Source: Motacilla alba alba (taxonomy: Eukaryota; Chordata; Aves; Passeriformes; Motacillidae). Taken from it: DNA of 64,000 bases. Within the stretch, counting starts at the first letter, position 1. Every line of letters starts with the position of its first letter. The stretch spans positions 59,643,666 through 59,707,665 of the forward strand of contig NC_052018.1 of assembly GCF_015832195.1 (NCBI RefSeq), in the 5' to 3' direction. The notes beneath the pieces were generated by a model. That model was not told the DNA's origin. It did no database searches and worked only from the letters and a program-made list of their open reading frames with translations. This document shows, in pieces, positions 40,146 through 50,930 of the stretch. The position numbers and the translations under genes were made by a program.

Positions 40146-41794
40146 GGCTGCAGCCAAGGTGAATGGTTTTCCTCCAGAAAACAGTTCTTGGTGGTCATCT
40201 GTCAAACTCTATTGCCTGAATTGCTAAATAAACCACTGCTGGGATCATTTTACATCTCTGCTATGATGGGGCAGGATTTTTTTTTTAAGGCAAAGTATGA
40301 GAAAGTGTGTTTAATAGTACTGTGGTTTCTGTTATGTTAAAGTGACTCTTCTAATACAGTGAATTGAATAAGCCCTCTGAATCTTTTAATTTTTTTATTG
40401 TTCTGTGTATTCTCAGTAATACTTGGAGTGTCTTACAATAAATAGTGTACCCAAGCAAGGGCGCAATGTTTGTGCAGTGTTAGAGGAAAAAAATTCGGTC
40501 AACACTACTACCACTGCTGAACTGGGATGGTATGGAAAACCAAAGCTTCTGCATTTGCCAGAGGTAGGACCGGCACAGGTTTTGATCTTTCTACATAAAT
40601 TTTTAGTACGTAATTGTACACAAATAGTGAAAATGCTATATTCCGTGGCAGACAAAATAAAAATGAGGAAAACGCCCCAAAAAATAGGGAAGTGCCTTCG
40701 TGCCCTTGGTTTCCTTTTTTTTTTTTTTCCCCCAGAGTGGTGATTAATTGCTTTGCCATTCAATCAGAGTTTGCAACTTTGTTTGTGTTTGTTGCTGATG
40801 TGGTCACTGAGTTAATTTTGTACACTGGTGACTTCATTCTGGAAATCATGCATTTCTTTCTCTTTAGGGTGGATGATTTGTTACACAATGTATAGTAAGT
40901 TACAATTTAGAGGCAAGAACTGGAATTTTTTTATGTGATCACCTTCAGTGGGAAAGGGGTATCCATGTACCATGGGTGGATGGACTCCGACTAGGAGAGT
41001 CTGTAGCTGTGAAGCTACAAAGCAGGTTTTTTTTTAAGTGAGGAAACCTAATCCTCAATGTACTCTTTTTGTTCTTGTAATGTGTGAGTAACATGCTGGT
41101 ACTACAGGGGTACAGGAAAGGAAGCCTTCAGCTGTGTTACTGCTGTAGAGCTCTTGGCATGCAAAAATCAAGGTCTGATTTCAATTTTCCAAGGGACTGT
41201 GTCTCAAGTTTACTTTTGGTGTCTAACTTCCAGATCCTCTGTCTTCTTCAGGAAGTTCTAGGGCTGAAGGTAGGAAAGCATTTACTTTGGAATCGACACC
41301 CTCAGGTTTTTATGAATGTGTAAACTGAGAAGTAGAAAAGACTATGCCAATTGTGGCCTGTTTTCCCCCTCTTGCTTGTGAAGCAGGCAGTGTAATAGGT
41401 GACAAGCTGGGAGTTTTGCAGCCACCCCAGTTCCTGTCCCTCAGCCTGAAACACACTGTACTGCCAGTTCCTAAAGGAGGATTTTCTCTGACGCCGTGGG
41501 TGAAGAGTTGTTCCAATAGACTTGGAATTTGTTATGCCAGAAAGTCTTTGCGGGCAGAATGTGTTAATGTTCCTGTCTTGGATTGTTCTTCCTTTCTGCC
41601 ATTTGCTTCTTTTCTTTGGTAGGGTCTGTGTGGCTGCTGATGCTGTTGTGAACTGCGTCCTAGTCCAAAACCAACCTTTATCCTATCTTCTCCACAGCTG
41701 ATGTTTTGGCACTTACAGTTTTGGGGGATATGTGTGAGGGAATATCCCTGTAGCATCCTGCTGATGTGCATCCTGTGGTTGTATTTGATAGCAT

Positions 41795-41860
41795 GAGCTG
41801 GTTGCTACTGAAACAAGAAAGAGACAAGAGCTGGTTGCTACTGAGACAAGAAAGGAGAAG
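41795..41860 (+). repeat. Two-copy 33-base tandem duplication
   Basis: Copy 1 (41795-41827) and copy 2 (41828-41860) both begin GAGCTGGTTGCTACTG and continue with a CAAGAAAG section. They differ at one base in the first 27 and more at the end. The unit is a multiple of three, so antisense frames show an 11-residue repeat, but no gene is supported. Confidence 0.85.
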
Positions 41861-44259
41861 GGCAAACATTCCTGGTGGAGAATTGGGAATCCCAGTTTGA
41901 CCAGAAAGCCCAAGTCTCCCTTCCTGGTGTTACTGTAGGTAAAGAGGCCTGAGGTAGAGACCTCTTCAGGAGTTTGTCTAAGCAAAGCCTGCAGTCTTGC
42001 ACTCGGTCTCCAAAGTTCTGGGCAGCAATGCCGGAGCCCAGGCTTCCCTGCTTGGAGTATCTTGGCTCCTTTCAGGTGCACCATCCTCCCCAGATGAGGC
42101 CTCAGGCTGTGAAATCCCCTGAAAGCACCGTGTAGCTCTGCACCAGGACCCGACAGTGTGCTTACAACCCAAGTAGGTGGAGAAGTCTTTCAGATCACTG
42201 AGTTAATTTCCCCTCTGAGGGCAGGAAATAGACCCTTAGACACATCAACTCTTTAACTACTGCAGCTACTGCATTAAGCCAAGATGTTAGCTGGCGTTCT
42301 TGGTGGGTTCTTGTTTTTTTTTTTTTAAACAAGCTTAATGGCTTTTATTTAAATGGATGTGCACTTTAGCCATTGTGTATAAATTCAATAACATTTACAA
42401 ATGGTGAAATTTGTTTTTCCTGCCAAAGAAAAATAAGTCCCTAGAGATTTAGATTGTATCAGCACTGGTGTAATATGATAAGAATCTTCAGGCTTGATCC
42501 AGCCTTCCATATTGCACTAACTTGAAAGCTATAAAGCCTAATTCAATAAAGCTGCCAGAGTCTTGGTCCTAGAGTGATGGGTTAAGCAAAAGAAGGGATC
42601 ACGTCCCAGGTACGGGATGTTTAATTCTGATGTGCTATAGATGTGAAGCACTGTAGATCTATTAGAATTAATGTTATTTTAAGAGAAGAAATCAGAAAAG
42701 GAGAGTATCCCTTTCTTGCTTAAACTGTGAAATTAGAAGTTCATCTGCAATATAGGTATGATTCACAACATGAAAAGAAGTGTCTAGGCTCATAAAAGCT
42801 GCTTATGTTTAATGAGAAAAACAATTGACTTTAATTTGATGTGTAAGCTACCAAACAGTTCCTAATACAGGAGACTAGAACTCTACAGAAACAAATGAGT
42901 GAGTGAGGAATTCTGGCTTCAAGTTGAATTTTTTAGGCAAAATAGTCCTTTTTCTTTTTTTTTTTTAATACAGGCATGCTTGTGGTGTTTTAGTTATTCA
43001 TTCTTTGAATACGGTGGTATATAATGCAAAGTATTCTGCCAAGAATACTGTGGCATAATTATTATGGTATATTTTTATAATAGGAATGTGATTGAGATTG
43101 CAGGAATAAGAAATCTGCTTCTGATTTGTGGAAGCATGTGACCAGAGTGCGTAGTTTGAAAAAATACAGTAAATTGTTTCCAGTAAGAAACTCCACATTT
43201 AATCCAGCTAGAGTGTTGTGCTAACCTGCCCCTCTCATTAATTTCACATATCCATCCATACAGGAAGGGGAGGGCAGGTTCACATTCTAGCATTTTGTAT
43301 TACTTTCATATTAAAAACCAAAGTAGATTAAAAGTTAATTAAAGCTTCAAACCTATAATTCTGCATCCCTGTAAGAATTCACAAAGCCCAGTGATTCTTT
43401 GGAAAACTTATGGACACATTAAGTTAGTTAAATACAATCTCAAAGACTTTGTAAGCCATTTAAAATGGACAGTGTTGTAACTGTTAGGTGAAAGAGGATG
43501 TAAAAGTCGTTTGAAAGAAAATACAGGATTTGCTCAGGCAATTCAAACAAAAAATAACACAAAAAGCTTTTCCTGATGTAAAATACCACCAGTGTCACTG
43601 CTATACATCAAACCCTGCAACATTTCTGACTCCGTCCTCTGTTAAAAGAAAACAAATTGGTAATTTCTTATAAATCAGGGGATTTTCTGTTTAGTTTTTA
43701 TTGTTCTGAAATAGTTTCACATTCTCCATTATCTCTGCTGCTCTAGATCTGAAGACAGTCTCCTGGGGTACACTTAGGAGCTGTGCACTGAGGGCAGCCG
43801 CCTGTGTAATGACCCTGGTGCTGCCTTTTCTCCTCTCTGTGCCTCCCTGCTCCATGTGCACAGTCCAGAGGTGACCACACTGGCCCCACTCCATGGCTGG
43901 GAGCCCTTACCTGCCCTGAAGAAATGAGGGCTTTAAGGACAGCAGAAAGCACGTGACTCCTCTTGCTTCATCACTAGAGAGTAGTTGGGATGTACTCTGC
44001 CCTCAAAGGCCCTTTGTGTAAGTCTTTTTGTCACTGCAGAGTGAGTTGAAGCTCTGCCTTTGTTTGGCAGATGCTTATACTTGGGCAGGTGGCTGTGAGG
44101 GACTGCCCAGTAGCAGGTGTTCCAGAATTGGTCCTCTCCTCTCTTGAAAGGAGCTGGAGTAGTGCAGGCAACAATCCTCCTGTTAGTGAAGAAAGTCTGA
44201 GGAGTTTGTGATACGTGCTTGCCACTTAAACTATAAGCAAAAATAAAATACTTGGTTAG

Positions 44260-44260
44260 T

Positions 44261-44291
<31 letters not shown>

Positions 44292-44294
44292 TTT
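44260..44294 (+). repeat. (TTTA)n tetranucleotide repeat
   Basis: Eight perfect copies of TTTA plus TTT, 35 bases in all. It lies just before the CR1 copy that starts near 44345. Confidence 0.95.
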
Positions 44295-44344
44295 CCTCAA
44301 GGAAAGATTTTCTTTAAAAGTTCAAACTGTGTTCTGCTGTGTCA

Positions 44345-44652
44345 TTGTGAAGAACTGAGAAGGTGGAGGTTGCTCTCGTCTCCCAGGTAACAAGTGACAG
44401 GACCAAAGGAAATGGCCTCAAGTTGTGCCAGGTGCAGCTTTGTATTAGACATTAGAAAAAATAATAAATCTCCACATGAAAGGGTGCTCAGGCATTGGAA
44501 TAGGCTGCATAGGGAATGGTGCAATCACCATCCCTGGAAGGGTTCAAAGGGCGTGTGGATGTGACACTATGGATAAGTGGTGAACTTGGCAGTGCTGGGT
44601 TAAGATGATCTTAAAGACCGTTTCAAACTTAAGGATTCTATGACTCTGTGTA
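44345..44652 (+). mobile_element. CR1 LINE fragment with intact 3' end, inside TIAM2 5' intron
   Basis: The plus strand reads GGTGGAGGTTGCTCTCGTCT, CCCAGGTAACAAGTGACAGG and AAATGGCCTCAAGTTGTGCC, and later GGCATTGGAATAGGCTGCAT, CCATCCCTGGAAGGGTTCAA and AGATGATCTTAAAGACCGTT. It ends in AAGGATTCTATGACTCTGTG, the decayed CR1 ATTCTATG tail. The order matches the CR1 3' region end to end, so this is an ordinary 5'-truncated insertion on the same strand as TIAM2. A (TTTA)n run lies about 50 bases before it. Confidence 0.88.
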
Positions 44653-44914
44653 GCATCTTATTTTATAGGGATGAGACAGCTAGCTCCACGTCTTATCTAT
44701 TTCTTAGCTCTTAATCTAGCTCTCCTTTCAAATGCTTTTTACTTCTTAACGATAGGAGGTTTTAAATTTAAGTTCTTCTGCTGGGCATGAAGAGTTTTGT
44801 TCTTGGTAATGCTGAAGACTCTCTTGAGTTCCTGCATTTTTAAATGAGCCCTAATTCAATGGTGCCAATTTGATAGCATGATGTTAGCCTCATCTTCACT
44901 CATCCATACTGATA

Positions 44915-45054
44915 TTTTATTTTATTTTATTTTATTTTATTTTATTTTATTTTATTTTATTTTATTTTATTTTATTTTATTTTATTTTATTTTATTTTAT
45001 TTTATTTTATTTTATTTTATTTTATTTTATTTTATTTTATTTTATTTTATTTTA
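44915..45054 (+). repeat. (TTTTA)28 perfect pentanucleotide microsatellite
   Basis: Twenty-eight uninterrupted copies of TTTTA fill 140 bases, followed by TTTTTA. It lies in the inferred TIAM2 5' intron, in the sense orientation of the gene. The 69-codon frame across it is just repeat translation (Phe-Tyr-Phe-Ile-Leu). The perfect array suggests a young and probably length-variable locus. Confidence 0.98.
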
Positions 45055-48000
45055 TTTTTACTGTTTTTGCCACTCTGGCACAGATGATATGTTTAGTAAA
45101 GTGAGACTCAACTTACCTGTAACTCTTCAGTAGATTTTTGGAGAAGCTTCAGCAGGGGTAAGTGGTTTGTAGACCACTTATTTTTTATCTGCCAGTGAAG
45201 ATTTGTTTTCACCAGCCACCCAGAGGAATAAAGGCATCAAAATACATCAGAGAGTTAGCTTTGGTACATGTGTTTGTCTCATGAGGGTTAACTTTGTGAT
45301 CCAGACTAAAGTTTAATATTACTAGGGTTGACTTTAGTTGAGGCCTTTCAACATCCTAGGTGGTGGGACTGAGACAGTCCCAGTGAAGCAAATCTGCTGA
45401 GCCTCCCTAGGAAGGTGCTACCACAGCCTTGTGCCTTTTTATGGCCACTGTCCAATGCTGACTGGGGTGGTGGAGCATTCAGCCTATTGACAGCTTCCCA
45501 TCTAGAATCTTGCCATTTTCTGACCTGTAGTTTTAGAGAGTCTCAGCCCAGTTAGTGTGACTGTATGGGAAGCAGATGGCTGACAGTAGCAAAATCATGT
45601 TTGGTATGTGTTCCTGCTATAGCAGATGAGAGCAGTGCAGGAGCCTGTCTCCCTTGACTCAGATCTCCCACCAATTCATAACACAATAATTCCTCGTTAT
45701 ATTTTATAAGCAGACCTAGTACTGGGATATTATTATTATGATTCAGTTTTCCTTGAAATATGGTTAGTGAGTAAAGTTTGGAAACCTTTGAGAGATTAAG
45801 ACTGGAGAGGAAAGCAGCCCTGCCTTACTTGTGCTTGTGCTCCCTTAAAGAAAGTAATTTTCTCCTCCAGCATTTGTAAAGCAGTCCAGCTGTGGTGGTA
45901 ATAATGAGGGAATAGAGGTGGCAGGCACTTCTCCAAAATAGCTCCTGAGCTTGTGTGTTTGTGTTGTAAAGTGAAAAAAGTCTAGGAGAATTTTATGTGG
46001 AGAAGCCCCAATGTGGGGAGATCCATTTTTAGCTCTAGGGTTATGACTGGTGTTAATGTTTGGGTGTGGTGGGGACGGTGGGGTTCCCGGATTAGTATGT
46101 TTGCATAGCTGGCTTTTTTTGAATGTGTCAAAGGAGAACCAGGATGAAGATTGAAAACTTCTTTTTAGGGAATGTGGTTATAATTGAGAGCAAATAAACT
46201 CTTAATAGTCATCTTCAGGCACGGTGAGCTGCTTTCTAATTATGCTGATTATAATTGCTGAAAATATTCATAGAAACTGGTTTTGCTCACAAGAAGCATT
46301 CATCCCTCTGCATAGGAAGTGAGAAAAGCACGTCTTCTGCAGCAGTGGATAGCTGTGAGAAGTACAGCTGAAGCTGAGCTCTGTCCCCTGTTCTGTAATT
46401 TCCAGGGCTTCCACAGATCAAATAGTGTAAAACACTTGAGTGTTTGGAGTAAGCACAGCCAGAGTTTGTCTATGACCACCACCTTGCCCCTGTGTTATGC
46501 AGTCTGTGGGGATAAGCTGACTTGCTCTGCTCTTCCTCCACTAACTGGAAGTAACAGAAATAAAATTGCTTCACACAAGTGAGAGGCAAGAGAAAGGCAT
46601 GACGGCTGATTTTCCAGGGCAATGGTCTTTGTGCAGCCTCAGAGATGCCCCGGTGGGTTATCGCATTATGTGCAGATGTTGAGCCTACCGTAGCTTTCTG
46701 CATGGCTGGGATGCTGAGAAAAATCCCTTGGGGCTATTTCTATGGAATTTATTGACTGTTCTGCTGTAGTGCAGACTGGTTCCTGCACAGACTGAGACAC
46801 TGTTTTGTAGACATTGTACCCTGAGATAAATTTGTTCTCTCACCCATTGTGTGGCCTGTGTATTGGAGACATGTACAATGGACCCTGGTAGCCATGGCTC
46901 GAGCCTTGACAAATTGAAGGTCTGTCTTTTGAAGTTCATGACAGCAGCTTGCTCACTACCTACTCTGTTAAAGGGATTACCTAACCATTGCACAATCACT
47001 ATGGAGACCAGATGGTCTTTTTGCCTGTTTCTTTAGAGAAATTAAGTTCAGCGTTTCCTTATGAATAGATATAAGCCCCTCAAAGGTCTCTTGTTGAATG
47101 TACTTTTTGCTCCCAGATGAGGAATTCTGATTGTAAACTCATTGCTTGTTTGTGGTCTGTGCCTCTTGGATATAGGAAGACAATGCTGCTGGGTGTTGGC
47201 AATTTGTTCAGGAGCTTGAAGCTTAGGAAGTTTGTGTATTGTCTTCTGCTAACCTTGAATCAATAGTCTTTTTGTTCAATCCAAGTTCAGTATGACACTT
47301 TGAAAACTGTACACATAGAGGAGTACATTTAGCAGCATAGGCAAATCAAACCTGCAAAGACAAGGGTATCATAAATAGCAGATTTCCAAATTGTTAGAGA
47401 GAGTAAGAAAATTACAGATTTTTTTTCTTTTTTGGGTGTAAGATGAAATTTCTGTGATTTATCTGTTTTATCAGATATCTTTGTGATAACAGGCATTAAT
47501 TCATGTTTATAGATCTGGAGCATCTCTATCATGATCTGTCTCTTCCAAGTGATTTATTTGCTAACATTTTTTTAGGCTTGCTGTTAAGACTGTTTTTACT
47601 TCTAGTTGGCAACATTTACCTTTGTTTTTGGTAAGGTTAGCTACATACCAATGAATTAATTTAAACTCTTTCAAGGTTCTTATGCAGTTAATAGCCACAA
47701 AAAGAGTCAACAAGAGCAATATCCAGCATGTTCAAATCAAGTAGCTATTCATTTGAAAATTATGAACAGTAGCCATGGAATTTAGGCAGAAAGGAAAAAT
47801 TTTGGTGGTTGTGTGTTAAGAATGGTTTGTAACTTAACTGTGTGTTCCAAAACTTAGTCTAACATTTTGTGCTACTTCTTTTCTATAGAGTGTTTCAATC
47901 CCTAAGTTGCTGGTGTGTTCTATGAGATCCAGATTTGGTCCCTTTGCTTTGAGTTGCGGTCTTTGTGTGCTAAGTGAAGAGCCAATACTTTCAGAGGGTT

Positions 48001-48564
48001 AGGAAGAGCTTGGGTCTTGTTACCTCTGGGTCTGTGCAATGCTTGGTGCAGCCTTTTTCTTGTTTTACTGGCAGATTAACTTAAAATCAGAACAAACCTA
48101 AAGAGCGAGGTTACTGCTGGAGTGAATTTCATGGTGGCCTTTCACTGCATAGGTCATGGTTGGAATCCAGGCATGGGGAAAGATAAACAGATGCTGTGGG
48201 ACATTGCTCTGATCAGTCAGGTCCATATTGTAATGGACCATTGCATAATACTGTGAACTGTAATTGGTCTCCCAAAAGGACAGTTGGAGCGGGATGAAAG
48301 TTTGTCCTGACTCATCAGTGAGAGGAGAGGAGGACAAACAAAGAGGCAAGAAAATGAAAGATTTACTTGATGACTTATTCAATGTCAATTGTTAGAGTAT
48401 ACTTGTAAAAATGTATGTCTAAATTCCAGGAATTGTCTTCATCGAATTTCTCTTAATTTATAACTTTTGATTTTTTTCTTTTTTGTTCATTTTACATACA
48501 GTTGTAGTAAAGTGTAAGTTGTATTTGACTGAAAACCCTTTTTTGTCGTTTTGGTGTTTTCTAG

Positions 48565-48676
48565 GAAGGCTGTGTGCAGCTCCGTTCTGGTTTTGGCAAG
48601 CATAGTGGCTGGCTGTGAAGACAATGCAGAGCATACTGATTGCTGACCGTGCCCGTGTTTGAGAGCGCTCCTACAG
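48565..48676 (+). other. TIAM2: Candidate TIAM2 noncoding exon 2 with a short upstream ORF
   Basis: A long pyrimidine-rich tract leads into TTTTCTAG ending at 48564. The segment then runs to CTCCTACAG at 48676, followed by GTTTGC, a weak but possible donor. It lies 1.05 kb upstream of the start-codon exon. It carries an upstream ORF of 12 codons from ATG at 48624 to TGA at 48660-48662, in line with a translated-region-free leader. The base content (several CpG, such as CCGTG and AGCGC) is richer than its flanks. The call rests on splice-site appearance and position, not on homology. Confidence 0.4.
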
Positions 48677-49727
48677 GTTTGCTCTTTCTTTTATACTGTG
48701 CTTTTAATCTAAAAGTGCTAAGGGCTTGAAGTAGGGATGTTAAAACATAGAAACTCTAGAAGATAAGATTATGCTTTTGCAATGGCTTGTTTTGACAACT
48801 TTTTAATGAGGCAGCAGTGTATCCTCCTCCGGGTGATAGTCTGAGATTTTGTGCGTAAAGAAGCGTAGTGCTGGTGGAAAAAGCATTTTGGTGTTTCTGC
48901 ACTGGAGATTCATACTGAGTTACAAAAAGAACAGAACTGTCTTCTTTACTTTGGGGTGCACTTTATGTAGGTTTGAAATCTTCAGTCACCTCAGTGGGGC
49001 AATTTAACTCCTCCAGTGTGTGCTATTCATTGCAGACACTGTGAAAAACTGAAGAGCATTTCACCAAGCAAACTATCGAACTGTGCTGTGCTGGATGAAC
49101 ATAATGCAGTTTTGTGCTGTAGTGGAAGATGAGGCTGTTTGCTAACCAAGTTCTTTTTTGTCTGATTTTTGGCAATTTTTTTTCCCTTTCCTTTCTCTTA
49201 GACTAGCCTCATTTAAACACATAGCCGGGGTTTACTGAACATTTTATTGAGGCAACACTTGGTTGCACAAAAATCAGTCAAGCTGAAACTGCAGTGGGCT
49301 TGTCTGCTGGCAGAAGGGATTTCTCTGAAAGTACAGCTCACTTTACATCTAAGTTATGATTATCTTACTGTCTCCCTTTCATTATGCCATTGTTCTTGGG
49401 AGCCAGAGATTTTGTAAGTTATAAGAAAAGGATGTTGCCAAGGGTGTGGGTGGAGGAAGGTGTTGACATGATTTCAATGGAGTTAGATTCCAGCTTTATA
49501 ACAGAGGGGTAATGAACCACAGAGAAAATAGGCTTTCCTCGCTTGCCCCTAAAATAAGTTCAGTTATGAATTTAATGTTGTACATGGATATTTAATGGCT
49601 TTTTTTTAAACAATTGTTTCATATCATTTTTAAAATAGGCGTTTTCCTGTGTAGAGGGTAAAAATGGCCTGTTACTTTTTGCTCCATCTTCTAGCCATTG
49701 TTTCTAATGAAACTCTTCTTAATTTAG
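48677..49727 (+). other. TIAM2: Inferred TIAM2 5' intron 2
   Basis: From the weak GTTTGC donor to the TTCTTAATTTAG acceptor before the start-codon exon. An alternative acceptor CATCTTCTAG ends at 49694 and would lengthen the leader by 33 bases. Nothing else is seen. Confidence 0.4.
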
Positions 49728-49733
49728 TGGAAA

Positions 49734-50930
49734 ATGGGGAATTCAGAAAGCCAATATAGTCTTCAGGGATCAAAAAATCATGCTGCTACTACAGCTGGAG
49801 CCAAGCAAAAGCCTTGCTCTCTGAAAATTCGTAGCATTCATGCTAAAGATGAAAAGTCTTGCTCTATGCATGGATGGGGACATACCAGCAGTGGCTCAAA
49901 CTACAAATCAAGGTCCCTTGCCAGAAGCTGCCTTTCACACTTCAAGAGTAGTCAGCCTTATTCCTCTAGACTTGGTGACACTGTGATGAAAGTCTCCAAA
50001 AGCAATGTCCATGCCAAGCACAGGACAAATGCCTCAGGGGACTACTGCCAAGGGAATAACGTGATGTTTTTGCCGGAGAATGGTTTCCACTATATTGGCC
50101 TCCAAGCTGGAAGTAATCATGCTGCCTCTCGAGAATGCAATGGCCACATTTTAAATTGCTATGGAAAGAATGAGAGTCTTGCATCAACCTCCCCATCAGA
50201 GGACAGGAGGAGTCCTAAAGTTCTCATTAAAACTCTGGGGAAGCTGGACGGTTGCTTGAGGGTCGAGTTCCACAACAGCAACAACAGCAAGGTACCAACC
50301 GAGGAGTCCAGTGGGCCAGTGCAGTTGCTGAGGTATTCCCCTGCCTTGGAATCTAAGCCAAATAACCTGCTTGATGTCAGGAGGAACTCCAGTGCCGACT
50401 GTTCTTCAAGCCATCGTCTGTCACCTACCGATTCAAGGCTTCGGTCTAGTAAAGGGAGCTCCCTCAGCTCTGAGTCGTCGTGGTATGACTCTCTCTGGGG
50501 AAATGCTGGGGATATCAATGAGCTGGATGGTTCATATTTGACCAGGAGCACTCCAGATACAAGCATTCATGCCAGTTTCCCAGCAAGCGACAACAAGAAG
50601 TCCTTCAACCAAAGTTCATCTCTTTCCTCACTCCGAGATCTCTATAAGGATACAAATTTGGAAAGCACTCCTCCACCTGGGATCAGGCTATCTGATGAGT
50701 ATATTGACACTCCTGGTAGCCTAAGCAACCGTGTCTCCTTTGCTTCAGATATTGATGTTCCCTCCAGGGTAGAGCAGGGAAGTCCTGCCCATTACACCTC
50801 CTACACCCTCCCGTGCAGAAAGTCTAAGCCCCTCGGTGACGATGCATCCAAGAAGGATACATTAAAGAACCGAATGCGGCGCATCAGTGACTGGACGGGA
50901 AGTCTTTCAAGGAAGAAAAGGAAGCTGCAG
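49734..50930 (+). CDS. TIAM2: TIAM2 coding exon 1: start codon and serine-rich N-terminal region (residues 1-399)
   Basis: The start ATG lies in a strong context (A at -3, G at +4), six bases after a probable acceptor AG at 49726-49727. The exon ends at a GTATGT donor at 50931 after exactly 399 codons (phase 0). Residues 1-6 are MGNSES, with Gly2 and Ser6 as in N-myristoylation signals. The region is long, Ser-rich and probably disordered, as in the human protein. Strongly conserved-looking patches include SSKGSSLSSESSWYDS, the SLSNRVSFASDIDVPSR segment and a YTLPCRKSK motif shared with the TIAM family. The end is very basic: RMRRISDWTGSLSRKKRKLQ, with an RRxS possible kinase site at Ser385 and a nuclear-localisation-like RKKRK at 393-397. 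An open frame continues 23 codons into the intron to 51002, but the donor and the homology both end at 50930. Identification is by remembered similarity to human TIAM2 over the full exon. Confidence 0.96.

Larger units (their letters stand above)
39962..48564 (+). other. TIAM2: Inferred TIAM2 5' intron 1
   Basis: Runs from the GTAAGC donor to the TTTTCTAG acceptor, if both noncoding exons are real. It contains the 33-base duplication, the (TTTA)n run, one CR1 copy, and the (TTTTA)28 array. No coding exon is seen. Confidence 0.4.

Noticed and set aside
39432..40205. 257-codon minus-strand open frame over the CpG block
   Set aside because: GC-rich sequence lacks stop codons by composition; the frame ends in a poly-Phe translation of the A-rich tract, and no domain is recognised.
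40423..40743. 106-codon plus-strand frame near the CpG block
   Set aside because: No upstream ATG in a good context is present and no homology was recognised; only the splice-site pair inside it was kept, as a weak candidate exon.
44878..45087. Open frame with a repeating Phe-Tyr-Phe-Ile-Leu product
   Set aside because: It is only the translation of the (TTTTA)28 microsatellite.
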